A stretch of 17,415 nt of DNA from Gracilaria vermiculophylla (taxonomy: Eukaryota > Rhodophyta > Florideophyceae > Gracilariales > Gracilariaceae). How positions within the stretch are numbered: position 1 is the first letter of the stretch; every line of letters begins with the position of its first letter. This document shows, one piece after another, positions 1-6,897 of the stretch. The stretch lies in NCBI GenBank assembly GCA_019155205.2, contig JAHNZQ020003148.1, positions 1,626,462 to 1,643,876 of the forward strand. Direction: 5' to 3'. The position numbers and the translations under genes were made by a program. Below the pieces are notes generated by a model, which saw nothing but the letters and a program-made list of their open reading frames with translations, was not told the DNA's origin and ran no database searches.

Positions 1-661
1 AAAATGAAGGTTGAAAGGGAAATGTCCTATGATTTTGAAACGGTTTTTTAACTTGAAGTTTTTTGAAAACTCATTTTGGTAGCACTACAGTACTAAAAAC
101 GATGATTTGCATCAAAATGCCAGGTGTCCTATAATTTTGAAACAGACTTTATTGTCAGCGATAGTTCTTCTTTTTGAGTGCAGGGGCCGAGTCGTTGTAA
201 AGAAGGGTGCGTGTGTGCTGGACACGTTGTGTGTGTGCACTATGCACACAGGACCGAATACACAATGTTCATCATTTTGGAACGAAAAATCTACAAATTA
301 TTTTTCAAACACTATTTTGTAATCGAACTTCACGTAAAACGCAGATATGCAAAACACACTGTTCAAGACTTAGATGTATTCTTCAAGGCCATGCCCCGTT
401 CCGATTCCGACTTTGGAAACTGCCGTGTGGGTCTTCGTGTTCTGCTGTTAAAACTCCATATGCCGGCTTTCAAAGCTGCGAACTTAATCATCTGGGAGCA
501 CGGGGCGCAAGTTTGAGATACTTTCATTCCAACGTGTAATCTTCCTGGAACTTTCCTGTATATGATGCTGTATCTTTCTCAAACACACAAACGAAGGCCC
601 TTGCCAGGCCTATAGCGATCAGTGTATTCTGAGACTGTTTTCCAACCTTCGAACGTGAACT
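1..661. other. AT-rich stretch without a supported gene
   Basis: No reading frame here looks like a real gene. Three short overlapping plus-strand frames between about 107 and 539 compete with each other, and none resembles a known family. The longest with an ATG starts near 265 and ends at 516. The left end carries a 19-bp imperfect direct repeat, at 23-41 and 125-143, with 18 of 19 bases identical and starts 102 bp apart. The stretch may be the 3' flank of a gene to the left plus the promoter and 5' leader of the frame starting at 662, but nothing in it proves that. Confidence 0.5.
23..143. repeat. Short direct repeat pair (19 bp, one mismatch)
   Basis: The sequence tgtcctatgattttgaaac at 23-41 recurs at 125-143 with a single G-to-A change. 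The starts are 102 bp apart and the sequence between the copies is not repeated. It could be the edge of a longer repeat that starts outside the window, a transposon remnant, or chance in AT-rich DNA. Confidence 0.4.
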
Positions 662-1651
662 ATGTCAACACATGCAAATAAGGCTCAAGTGCTTCTGCGA
701 TGCAACGCACGAGAAACACTACTGGCACACACAACCCGTGTGAGCATATTGTTGGTTGTCAGCGCCAAATCAGCAGAGAAGCCAATTTTCAAAGGGCTAC
801 CCGATCGATACCACAACGCCATCGTGAATACATCACTTCGTACTCTGATCCATCCTTCTTTTCGAGACCAAAACCCCGATATAGTTGCAATCACTCACCC
901 AAAACTTCAAGCCGTGGATAAAGCAGTCTTAACCAACGACTTTTTGCACTTGCATGTGCAGCAGCGTACATTCTTTTCGTTGGGAATACCAGCTGCTTCA
1001 CGCGCCGGCGACCATGAACCGCGATTTGTATCAATCCCTCGCACTTCAAAGCAACCTAATTCCCGGGCTTGCTCTTCATTGGAAGCCCTTGGACCATCAC
1101 TCCTGCTGCTCTCTACGGGCAGCGCCCCTCTCCGAATCCCTTTTTCCGTCAAGGGCAATGTAGTACTAGAGCAAGGAGAAATCAAATTAGAAACGAAGCA
1201 GTTATGCGCATCCAGCGGTACAATCTTGAATGCGCAACCAATACTAAAGGCGCAAGAAGAGCAAGACACACTACAACTCATAGACCAGATACAACAACTA
1301 ATTTACAATTCCCAGGAAACCGTCTGGAGTGAAGAAGTGTCTTCTGGTGCCCCTGTGCTTCTGGAAGAGATGAATGTGTCGATCACAACCTACAATGGCT
1401 ACTGCACACCACGGTTGGCAAACGACGCTATTAAATCCGCACGCTCAACCGTGCAGAAGCTTTGTGAAGAAGCACAGAGCAACGTTTGGGGTGCAGTGAT
1501 GGCTGTGGCCCCACATTCTTCTCCGATAACATGGCGTGTTTCGTCGTCTAAAAAACTGTCATCCACCGGTCTTCAAAGTCGAACGAGAGCGGCCGAGATG
1601 TTTATCATCACCAAGGACCATTGCGTTGGAGCGCAAATGAAGGACGCCTGA
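662..1651 (+). CDS. Hypothetical protein, 329 aa, unrecognised
   Basis: This is a single uninterrupted frame of 329 codons from an ATG at 662 to a TGA at 1649-1651. It is much longer than chance frames in its surroundings, so it is probably a real gene or a large exon. I do not recognise the family. There is no clear signal peptide or convincing membrane segment; short hydrophobic runs occur near residues 28-33 and 148-152. Residues about 195-225 are rich in Q, E and L and could form an amphipathic helix or short coiled coil (KAQEEQDTLQLIDQIQQL). The C-terminal quarter has an alternating hydrophobic pattern that suggests beta strands. No catalytic motif is visible. The gene stands alone, with about 1.8 kb of apparently empty DNA downstream. 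An upstream exon cannot be excluded. Confidence 0.5.
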   Translation: MSTHANKAQVLLRCNARETLLAHTTRVSILLVVSAKSAEKPIFKGLPDRYHNAIVNTSLRTLIHPSFRDQNPDIVAITHPKLQAVDKAVLTNDFLHLHVQQRTFFSLGIPAASRAGDHEPRFVSIPRTSKQPNSRACSSLEALGPSLLLLSTGSAPLRIPFSVKGNVVLEQGEIKLETKQLCASSGTILNAQPILKAQEEQDTLQLIDQIQQLIYNSQETVWSEEVSSGAPVLLEEMNVSITTYNGYCTPRLANDAIKSARSTVQKLCEEAQSNVWGAVMAVAPHSSPITWRVSSSKKLSSTGLQSRTRAAEMFIITKDHCVGAQMKDA

Positions 1652-3470
1652 GGGGAACGTTTCACATGATGCACATCAGGAAATTCCGTCACTACGTCTA
1701 ATCGAGAAAGAAAGTCTAAACTGCAATTTTGTGAGTCTGCGCGGAAGATTGGTTACATGATTGAAGGTATGGATGCCCATGGTTAGGATTACTGCAAAAG
1801 TTTCGATTACGGAGCGTTTCTAATTGCATGGATTCCTTATATATTAAAAAAAGACTCCCCTACATGACTTGTTTTGATACCCACTGGATGATTATTCCCC
1901 CTTTTGGCGATACAAATGTGAAGCACGAAGCCCAGAAGCTGAATCGTCAAGAAGTAAGATATGGGAATCAACAAGATTGAAGAAGACTCAAATCAAAGCG
2001 ACGTAGACCTCTGCATCACGACTCGGAGCACGAAAAGGTGAAAATACCATTTCACGAGTTCTTTGAGCGCTCTCTTTCACAATCATGTCAAAGAGGATGA
2101 GGTTTGCACTTTTTCCCGATCTTAAATGTATCGAACTGCTTCTCATCCGTGCATTGAATGAATTGGTTATGCTCTGAGCTCTTGTTCACTTGTCGGAAGC
2201 TGTGTTGTCCTTTCATCGTGGTAGCATTCCACGGCGGACCGACTCAATTATTTTCGGAGATGACATGTTCCATTATTTCACTTGTGCTGAAGAAAGAAGA
2301 TCATAGAATGTAACGCGTGACATGGCATTCTAAAGGACGAAATGCCAAACGATCGGATCATCGATTAAAAAAGCCTTATGTTTATGGAAGAGGGTTGCAT
2401 GCAGACACATGCGTTCAATAGGAGCAATGATGCACATCCTAGAGTATCTATGGAGGTAACAATGGTCCCTGAAGAGATGGACACAGAGTATCTGAATGGT
2501 AAAGGTACCGGCCTCTGTAGGCCACACAATCGCGACCAGGTATCGCAAATAAGAACGGTTCGTTGCTCCGCAACTACGGTGAATTCGCGATCCAGATAGC
2601 AGTGCGCGGGACGGTGTAATGAAAAGCATTGTGTGACGGCAGCCAACTGTGGCGACTGTGAAGGTCGATGCTGACGTTGCGACGCAGTGCACTGTTCGTG
2701 ACAGTCCTCCACGGGCATGTGCGGTAACGACGAGCACACCGACATTCGTCAAACTTCCGGACGCGCTCGCCCAATGCGCTGTAAGTGGCACGAAACATTT
2801 GCCGACGGTGGCGACGTCATTGGTGTCCGTGGGCGTTTTTTTTTATTACGCTTTTACCTTTGTCACAGGGGTGGCGACGCAGATGGAACGGCGGCTGACG
2901 CGTCGATCGGATTGGTGAACGGTTCCGTGCGGTGCTCGAGCGTTTTTATGAATGTTCAAAAAGATGGACGCCGCTACTAGATACGGGTGGGGGCTTGTGG
3001 TGAAGGCACTTGTCCAATGACGGTGCGGCGCAGGCGTGGAGAAGGGATTTTGTTGGTGCAGTGGGATCGAATGAAGGGGAATTTTACTGTAGTGATGTGT
3101 GAGATGTAAACTGGATCGAAGTTTTTAATGTGCGAATGAGAAGACGGGGACGTGTGGGTCGGTGCGTACGGGAGGCGGTGAGCACTGATGCACGGTCGTG
3201 TGAGGCGTGGGTTGGTGCGGGCGACGAACGTCGTGAGCCAGAATGCAGCGCAGCATGCGGAGACGGGGGTTGGACGGCGGTGGACGGCGGTGGACGGCGG
3301 TGCAAGGAGCGCGTGCCGAACGGGTATTGCCGAGCGAGTTGGATTTTTGTTCTGTACAAAGTGAGGACGGCGGCAGTGGGGGAAGCAGGGTGGGTAACCG
3401 TAACCCAAATCGGGTGACCAGAGAAAACATGTACACAATAGAACGGAGGAGAAGAACGACGTGTTGAAAG
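1652..3470. other. 1.8-kb stretch without a convincing gene
   Basis: The first 700 bases are AT-rich with stops in all frames and probably hold the 3' end of the 662-1651 gene; a tatatattaaaaaaa tract lies near 1839. From about 2330 to 3440 several 70-150 codon frames overlap on both strands. They have mixed composition, no recognisable domain and often no ATG, which is typical of chance frames in GC-richer DNA. A 9-T run lies near 2838-2846 and a perfect triplicated decamer at 3271-3300. The right end should contain the 3' UTR of the NF-YB gene, which reads leftward and stops at 3471. Confidence 0.5.
3271..3300. repeat. Perfect tandem decamer, 3 copies
   Basis: The unit tggacggcgg occurs three times in a row without mismatch. 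A ten-base unit does not preserve a reading frame, which argues that the overlapping frames on both strands here are not selected as protein. It lies about 170 bp downstream of the NF-YB stop, possibly in or beyond its 3' UTR. Confidence 0.8.
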
Positions 3471-3848
3471 TTAGGTAGAGGCCTGTTTATTGGCTTCGGT
3501 ATTCTTGGTGTCCTCCCCCTTCTCCTGCATGACGGTTTCTCGAAAGCGGGCGAGGTAGTGCTTCAGCGGGTCGATGTACTTGTCGAAGCCCAGTGTGCTC
3601 ATTGCCCACAATATGTCGTCGCCGTTGATGGTCTTCCTCTTCTCCCTTTGACACTTGTCGGAGGCCTCGGAGGTGATGAAACTGACGAATTCGGACACGC
3701 ATTCCTGCACGGTGTCCTTGCCGTCCTTGGCAACCTTGGCATTGCCCGGCAGCGCCTTCTTCATGATGCGCGCGATGTTGGCGGTGGGCAGGAAGCGGTC
3801 TTGCTCGCGCACGCCCTGATCCGGCTCCTCGTTTTGCGTTTCGGCCAT
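3471..3848 (-). CDS. NFYB: Nuclear transcription factor Y subunit beta (NF-YB/HAP3), 125 aa
   Basis: NF-YB is the histone-fold subunit that pairs with NF-YC and then recruits NF-YA to bind CCAAT boxes in promoters. The conserved core covers residues about 17-105. It includes the [19 protein letters not shown] block at the start of helix 1, the strongly conserved [20 protein letters not shown] helix-2 block (about residues 47-66), the basic [17 protein letters not shown] segment (67-83) and the [14 protein letters not shown] end. Residue 22 is Thr, where most family members carry Ile. The tails are short: 16 residues before the core and about 20 hydrophilic residues after it, as in the smallest family members. 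The ATG at 3846-3848 directly precedes the acidic tail, and no intron is needed. It diverges from the CCDC90-type gene across a G-rich 926-bp region. NC2-beta (Dr1) is a related fold, but the [12 protein letters not shown] block fits NF-YB. Confidence 0.96.
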   Translation of the reverse strand: MAETQNEEPDQGVREQDRFLPTANIARIMKKALPGNAKVAKDGKDTVQECVSEFVSFITSEASDKCQREKRKTINGDDILWAMSTLGFDKYIDPLKHYLARFRETVMQEKGEDTKNTEANKQAST

Positions 3849-3898
3849 GCGGGCGTGACGACGAGCGCGGGCTCGTCAAAACTGTGCGCTGGCGGAGC

Positions 3899-3994
3899 GC
3901 GGGGGCGGGGGCGAGGGGTGGGAGGGGAGCGGCAGGGAGCGGCGGGGGGGGCAGGGGGGGGAGGGGGTGGGGAGCGCGGGGCGGGGGGTGCGGC
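3899..3994 (+). promoter_or_regulatory. Dense G-tract cluster, likely quadruplex-forming
   Basis: Within about 95 bases there are more than a dozen runs of three or more G, some of seven or eight, separated by one to a few bases. This easily satisfies the usual four-run pattern for a G-quadruplex. It starts about 50 bp upstream of the NF-YB ATG. On the NF-YB coding strand it is C-rich, so the G-rich strand is the template for that gene and any quadruplex would form in DNA, not in the NF-YB transcript. Confidence 0.65.
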
Positions 3995-4253
3995 TGCGAA
4001 GAGGCGCAAGCAACGGCGCGTCGAGGCGGGTTGAGTAGGAGGGACGAGGGGCGCGGCGCAAGAGAGAGCGGAGCGGCAGTGGGCGGGGGCGGCGCGGCGC
4101 GCGCGTTGAGGGCGCGGCGCAGAGCGCACTGCCGCGAATTTACGCGGAGCGGGTTTCGGCGGAATTGGACACGTGTGCGCGGGCGTAACAGGAGCGCTGA
4201 GCGGAAGAGGGGGGGGGGGCGCCTGACGACGGCGACTTTTTGGCAACTTTGCA

Positions 4254-4277
4254 GCAGTTTTGCAGTTTTGCAGTTTT
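4254..4277. repeat. Tandem octamer gcagtttt, 3 copies
   Basis: Three perfect copies of gcagtttt stand in a row and are followed directly by gcgccaaaa, an E2F-like site on the minus strand. The block is strikingly T-rich inside otherwise extremely GC-rich promoter DNA, so it could be a protein-binding array. Confidence 0.7.
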
Positions 4278-4285
4278 GCGCCAAA
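4278..4285 (-). promoter_or_regulatory. E2F/DP-like site
   Basis: The minus strand reads TTTGGCGC, an exact match to the E2F consensus TTTSSCGC. It lies between the divergent NF-YB and CCDC90-type genes, next to the tandem octamer. A single octamer can occur by chance, but a second exact match follows about 260 bp away. Confidence 0.35.
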
Positions 4286-4539
4286 ACGGACGCGGCCGTG
4301 GGGCGCGTGGCGCGACGGAGTCGCGGCGGCTGCGAGGGGGAGCGCCGCGGGAGGAGCCGGTGGCGCGCAGCGCGCTGGAGGCAGGCGCGCCGGCACGGGG
4401 GCCGGCAGCAAGCGCGCGGCGCGTGGAGGCCGGAGGGCAACGGCCACTGTAAGGGCGCGCGCCGGCTGGCGGCGCCGGCTGACGGCGCTCAACGCTTCCG
4501 CACCTTCGCGCCTGTCGCGTCTTACCGCGGCCCACCCGA

Positions 4540-4547
4540 TTTGGCGC
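4540..4547 (+). promoter_or_regulatory. E2F/DP-like site inside a 10-bp palindrome
   Basis: The plus strand reads TTTGGCGC, again an exact TTTSSCGC match. It sits within the perfect palindrome ttggcgccaa at 4541-4550, 225 bp upstream of the proposed CCDC90-type start. If functional, it would link one or both divergent genes to cell-cycle or growth control. Confidence 0.35.
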
Positions 4548-4774
4548 CAACGCACAAGCCGCCGCCGCTCGCCGTGGCGCGCACACGTGTGACACGCCGC
4601 AGCACTCTGCCACCTCCTGTCCGTCGCACCGCTGCAACCGCCGATGGAGTGCACGCTGCCAAAATGGAACCCCCCGCCGCGCCGCCGCGCTGCGTGCCCG
4701 CGCTCCCGACGCACGCGACCTCCTCCCCCCTCCCCCCTCCCCCACTCCCCCCCCCACCTCCTCCCCCGCTCCCC

Positions 4775-5531
4775 ATGAGCGGCGCAGCGCGCCGAGCGTT
4801 CTCCGCCGCGGCGCGGCGCTCTGGCCGCCGCTGCTGCTCCGGCGACGCCCGGCCACCGCGGCCCGCCGCCAGTGCCGCCGCCGAGCGTCTGCACTCCGGC
4901 CTCGACGCGCTGCCCGATGCGCACGTACCGCCCACCTCCGTGCGCGTGCCCCTCTCTCACGCCGACCACGCCCAGCAACCCGTCTTCGCCGACACCCCGC
5001 TCATCTTCGACACGCACCGAATGGTACGCTCTCGCTTCCCGCTTGCGTTGCTGACCGCGCGCTGACCCGCCTGTGTTGCCCACTCGTCAGATAGCCTTCT
5101 TGAGGCAGGCAGGCTTCTCACAGACGCAGAGCGAGGGAATCACTGACGCCATGGTGCGCGTCTCGCAGCACGCAAACAAGCACCACCAGACCCAAATGGT
5201 CACCAAGAACGAGTTTGTCAGCCTTCGCTCCGAACTCAGCATCTTGGAAAAGGCCGACTTTGCCCTGCTCAAGACCGACATCAACGCCATCGAAAAGCGC
5301 ATGGAAACCTCCGTTGCCGAAATTTACACTGCCGTGGAAAGAGTGGAGAACAGAGTCATAAAGTGGGTCATTGCCGTCGCGGGCGCCATCGGCCTTGCCA
5401 TCATCCGCCTCACCACCACATCCCCGGCTGCCGGCTCCAAGGGCGTCGTGCCCCCGCCCGCCTCCAACGTGAGCGACACTGACCTTCCGCGCGTCGTGCG
5501 TCGCGACGGACTGCGCGTTTTGATTACTTGA
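4775..5531 (+). CDS. CCDC90/FMP32-type (DUF1640) mitochondrial coiled-coil membrane protein, 229 aa, 2 exons
   Basis: The family (yeast FMP32, animal CCDC90B and MCUR1) comprises inner mitochondrial membrane proteins linked to respiratory-complex assembly and calcium-uniporter regulation. The proposed CDS joins 4775-5023 and 5091-5531. Exon 1 starts MSGAARRAFSAAARRSGRR, a textbook Arg/Ala/Ser mitochondrial presequence. It ends LIFDTHRM, and exon 2 continues IAFLRQAGFSQTQSEGI, together giving the family's hallmark 'FDTH + helix' start. Residues about 120-172 form a heptad-like coiled coil (LRSELSILEKADFALLKTDI onward). A single membrane helix follows at about 173-190 (IKWVIAVAGAIGLAIIRL). The last 40 residues are Pro/Ser-rich, and the Arg-rich C-terminus is longer than usual. 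An upstream in-frame ATG (about 4664) would place a Pro-rich stretch before the presequence, so 4775 is preferred. The stop is only 31 bp from that of the RING gene on the other strand. Confidence 0.85.
5024..5090 (+). other. 67-bp GT-AG intron in the CCDC90-type gene
   Basis: The exon ends ...cgaatg, the intron opens gtacgc and closes ccactcgtcag, and the next exon starts atagcc. It is a phase-0 intron: removing it joins two frames into one conserved family block, while retention meets a stop at about 5063-5065. Two CTGAC motifs (5051-5055 and 5062-5066) are candidate branch points. The intron is very short and GC-rich like its surroundings. Confidence 0.85.
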
Positions 5532-5562
5532 TTGCGCTGCAGGTTGTTGCTGCCGTGCGTTT

Positions 5563-6271
5563 TCAGTGCGCTACCACGGGCGTGCAGCATAATGGACATC
5601 GATTTGCGTAGCAAATCCATTTTTCGATACACTTGCTACCCGCGGCACCAACGTTCAACACACCTGTTATTATTACTGCTTGTGTCGCCCTGCGTTCGTA
5701 TTCCGCTGGACAAGGATGCATCAACTTACGCGTGAAACGAATGTGAGCAGTTTTTGAGGTACCGCACTTTCTCTCCGCAATTCACCATGTCTAGACAGAT
5801 TGTGCACTTGTTTTGAGTCCGGACATGGCCGCCGCCGTTGCCTGCTGTGTCGCCCACCACCGGACAAAACTCCTCTACAACCATCCCGTGCTCGTCCATC
5901 ATGCAAAACTCACCCACCGCCGAGCAAATCAACGACAGCAGCGTGCGCATCCAATGTAAACCCGAAATAACTGATTGTAGTACGTGCTGCAAAGAGTCCA
6001 TCGCCTGATTTGCGCAGAACACAAGTGCCACGCGCTGAATAAGTTGTACCGTCTTGAACGCCACATGACAGCACAGAATACACACCGCGCACATCAACAG
6101 GGAGATGTGGGCCAGCGCAAACATGGCCACCGGCAGCAGGCATGTCAGAGCGATGTCTGCCGCGGTGCGGAACATTGACGGGCACATTGCGGAGCGACGG
6201 AAGATTGTCCGGGGCGGGAACACGCGATGCGATCGTAATGCGTGACCGTGGAAGCTCAGTACAACTGCCAT
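5563..6271 (-). CDS. Membrane RING-H2 finger protein, probable E3 ubiquitin ligase, 204 aa, 2 exons
   Basis: The CDS joins 6271-5730 and 5635-5563 on the minus strand. RING-H2 domains bind two zinc ions and recruit E2 enzymes to ubiquitinate targets. After splicing all eight ligands are present: C156, C159, C175, H177, H180, C183, C194 and C197, that is C-x2-C-x15-C-x-H-x2-H-x2-C-x10-C-x2-C, with the usual Trp at 187. Residues 36-72 are strongly hydrophobic and could form one or two membrane helices; 97-120 is a possible further one. The ligase would thus sit in a membrane with the RING at its C-terminal end. The first 28 residues are basic, and later starts at M29 or M33 are possible. I do not recognise a subfamily. 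The start is 149 bp from the divergent ISCA2 start, and the stop is 31 bp from the CCDC90-type stop. Confidence 0.8.
5636..5729 (-). other. 94-bp GT-AG intron splitting the RING domain
   Basis: Read on the minus strand, the exon ends ...tttcacgc, the intron starts with the consensus gtaagt and ends ...cgcgggtag, and the next exon opens caagtgtatc. The split codon becomes Ala (phase 2). Joining supplies the H-x2-C-x10-C-x2-C half of the zinc site; without splicing the protein stops one codon after the last His. A taataataac tract inside the intron is a plausible branch-point region. Confidence 0.85.
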
Positions 6272-6420
6272 GGCACACGTGCCGAGCTATCTTTTTTTGG
6301 CTTGTTTCAGGTGCGCCCGCCCAAGCGATTTGCAGGCTCTTGCCACTCGCGGATTCGCACACAGCCGAATCTACCGTACCCCCTCTTCGGCTCCTTGCCG
6401 ACCCCATTACTGCACCGCCC
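6272..6420. promoter_or_regulatory. 149-bp bidirectional promoter between the RING gene and ISCA2
   Basis: The two starts diverge with 149 bp between them, so both core promoters and leaders must share this space or overlap the opposite coding region. No clear TATA box is visible. A T-rich tract (tctttttttgg, near 6290-6300) is the only compositional feature. The ISCA2 frame is open upstream to about 6142, but without an ATG as good as the one at 6421. Confidence 0.5.
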
Positions 6421-6864
6421 ATGTTTCGCCCGGCTCTGAACACGGCCGTCGTCTCCCGCACGTGCCAGACGCTCCGCAGGGCTTTCACAACCCCCGTTGC
6501 GGACGCCAAGCTTCAAATCACTCCGCGATGCGTGCAAAGAATCAAACAACTGCAGCAGCAGCGCAACGCACTTCTGGTGCTCCGCGTGCAGGTTGACGGG
6601 GGGGGCTGCTCTGGGTTTCAGTATGGCTTCGAACTCGAAGCGTGGGATCAAAAGCCGGACGCCTCCTCGCTGAAACACAAACAGGATAAATTGATTGAGC
6701 AGGACGGCGTTTGCGTGATTGTGGATGATGTTTCTCTGGCATTTGTGTCGGGCGCAAAGGTGGACTACGTTCAAGAGATGATCAGCTCTTCATTTCGAAT
6801 CACCGACAATCCGAATTCGGACACCTCGTGCGGCTGCGGGGTATCGTTCTCACCAAAGATGTAA
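6421..6864 (+). CDS. ISCA2: Iron-sulfur cluster assembly protein ISCA2 (ISA2), mitochondrial, 147 aa
   Basis: ISCA2 is an A-type carrier of the mitochondrial ISC pathway. With ISCA1 and IBA57 it helps make 4Fe-4S clusters for aconitase, lipoate synthase and respiratory complexes. The N-terminus MFRPALNTAVVSRTCQTLRR is a mitochondrial presequence, which decides the start. The A-type core runs from about residue 31 to 145. The three conserved cysteines are present: C63 in VDGGGCSGFQYGFEL, and C137 and C139 in the terminal DTSCGCGVSF. The spacing and the segment SGAKVDYVQEMISSSFRITDNP match ISCA2 more closely than ISCA1, whose end differs. The insert at about residues 74-95 is charged and slightly long. 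The stop lies only 33 bp from that of uS4m on the opposite strand, so the two 3' UTRs almost certainly overlap. Confidence 0.93.
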   Translation: MFRPALNTAVVSRTCQTLRRAFTTPVADAKLQITPRCVQRIKQLQQQRNALLVLRVQVDGGGCSGFQYGFELEAWDQKPDASSLKHKQDKLIEQDGVCVIVDDVSLAFVSGAKVDYVQEMISSSFRITDNPNSDTSCGCGVSFSPKM

Positions 6865-6897
6865 TGCGCTAGCAGGAGCAATACACATCTTTACCTA

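Larger units (their letters stand above)
3849..4774. promoter_or_regulatory. Very GC-rich bidirectional promoter region with G-tracts
   Basis: This 926-bp gap separates the divergent NF-YB and CCDC90-type starts, so it should hold both promoters and 5' leaders. By eye it is strongly G+C rich and full of CpG. The plus strand is G-rich on the left (3899-3994, many runs of 3-8 G) and has an 11-G run at 4209-4219. Just before the CCDC90-type ATG it turns C-rich (about 4727-4774). Long open frames cross it on both strands, but their composition is just repeated Ala, Arg, Pro and Gly, as expected from GC-rich DNA. I therefore treat those frames as artefacts. Two E2F-like octamers and a short tandem repeat are listed separately. 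Confidence 0.7.

Noticed and set aside
2330..2980. Overlapping 70-150 codon frames on both strands
   Set aside because: They conflict with one another, several lack an ATG, and none has a recognisable motif or consistent protein-like composition.
2977..3467. Pro/Arg/His-rich frames on both strands over the decamer repeat
   Set aside because: The 10-bp tandem unit shifts frame with each copy, and the frames have compositional bias only. They are treated as chance.
3884..4774. Upstream extension of CCDC90-type exon 1 (297 further codons open on the plus strand)
   Set aside because: The extension is low-complexity Arg/Gly/Ala and Pro runs. The mitochondrial presequence begins at the ATG at 4775, so the frame upstream is taken as promoter and leader.
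3487..5083. Very long minus-strand frames (up to 440 codons) antisense to the NF-YB promoter and the CCDC90-type exon 1
   Set aside because: Their composition is almost only Ala, Arg, Pro, Gly and Ser, as GC-rich DNA with few stops gives in every frame. They also overlap NF-YB and the presequence exon, whose family matches are clear.
5601..5617. Perfect short inverted repeat gatttgc-gta-gcaaatc
   Set aside because: It lies in RING exon 2 coding for the conserved zinc-site region. A 7-bp arm there is most simply chance within constrained codons.
6142..6420. N-terminal extension of ISCA2
   Set aside because: The upstream residues run antisense to the RING gene start and show no conserved domain, while MFRPALNTAVVSRTC at 6421 is a good presequence.
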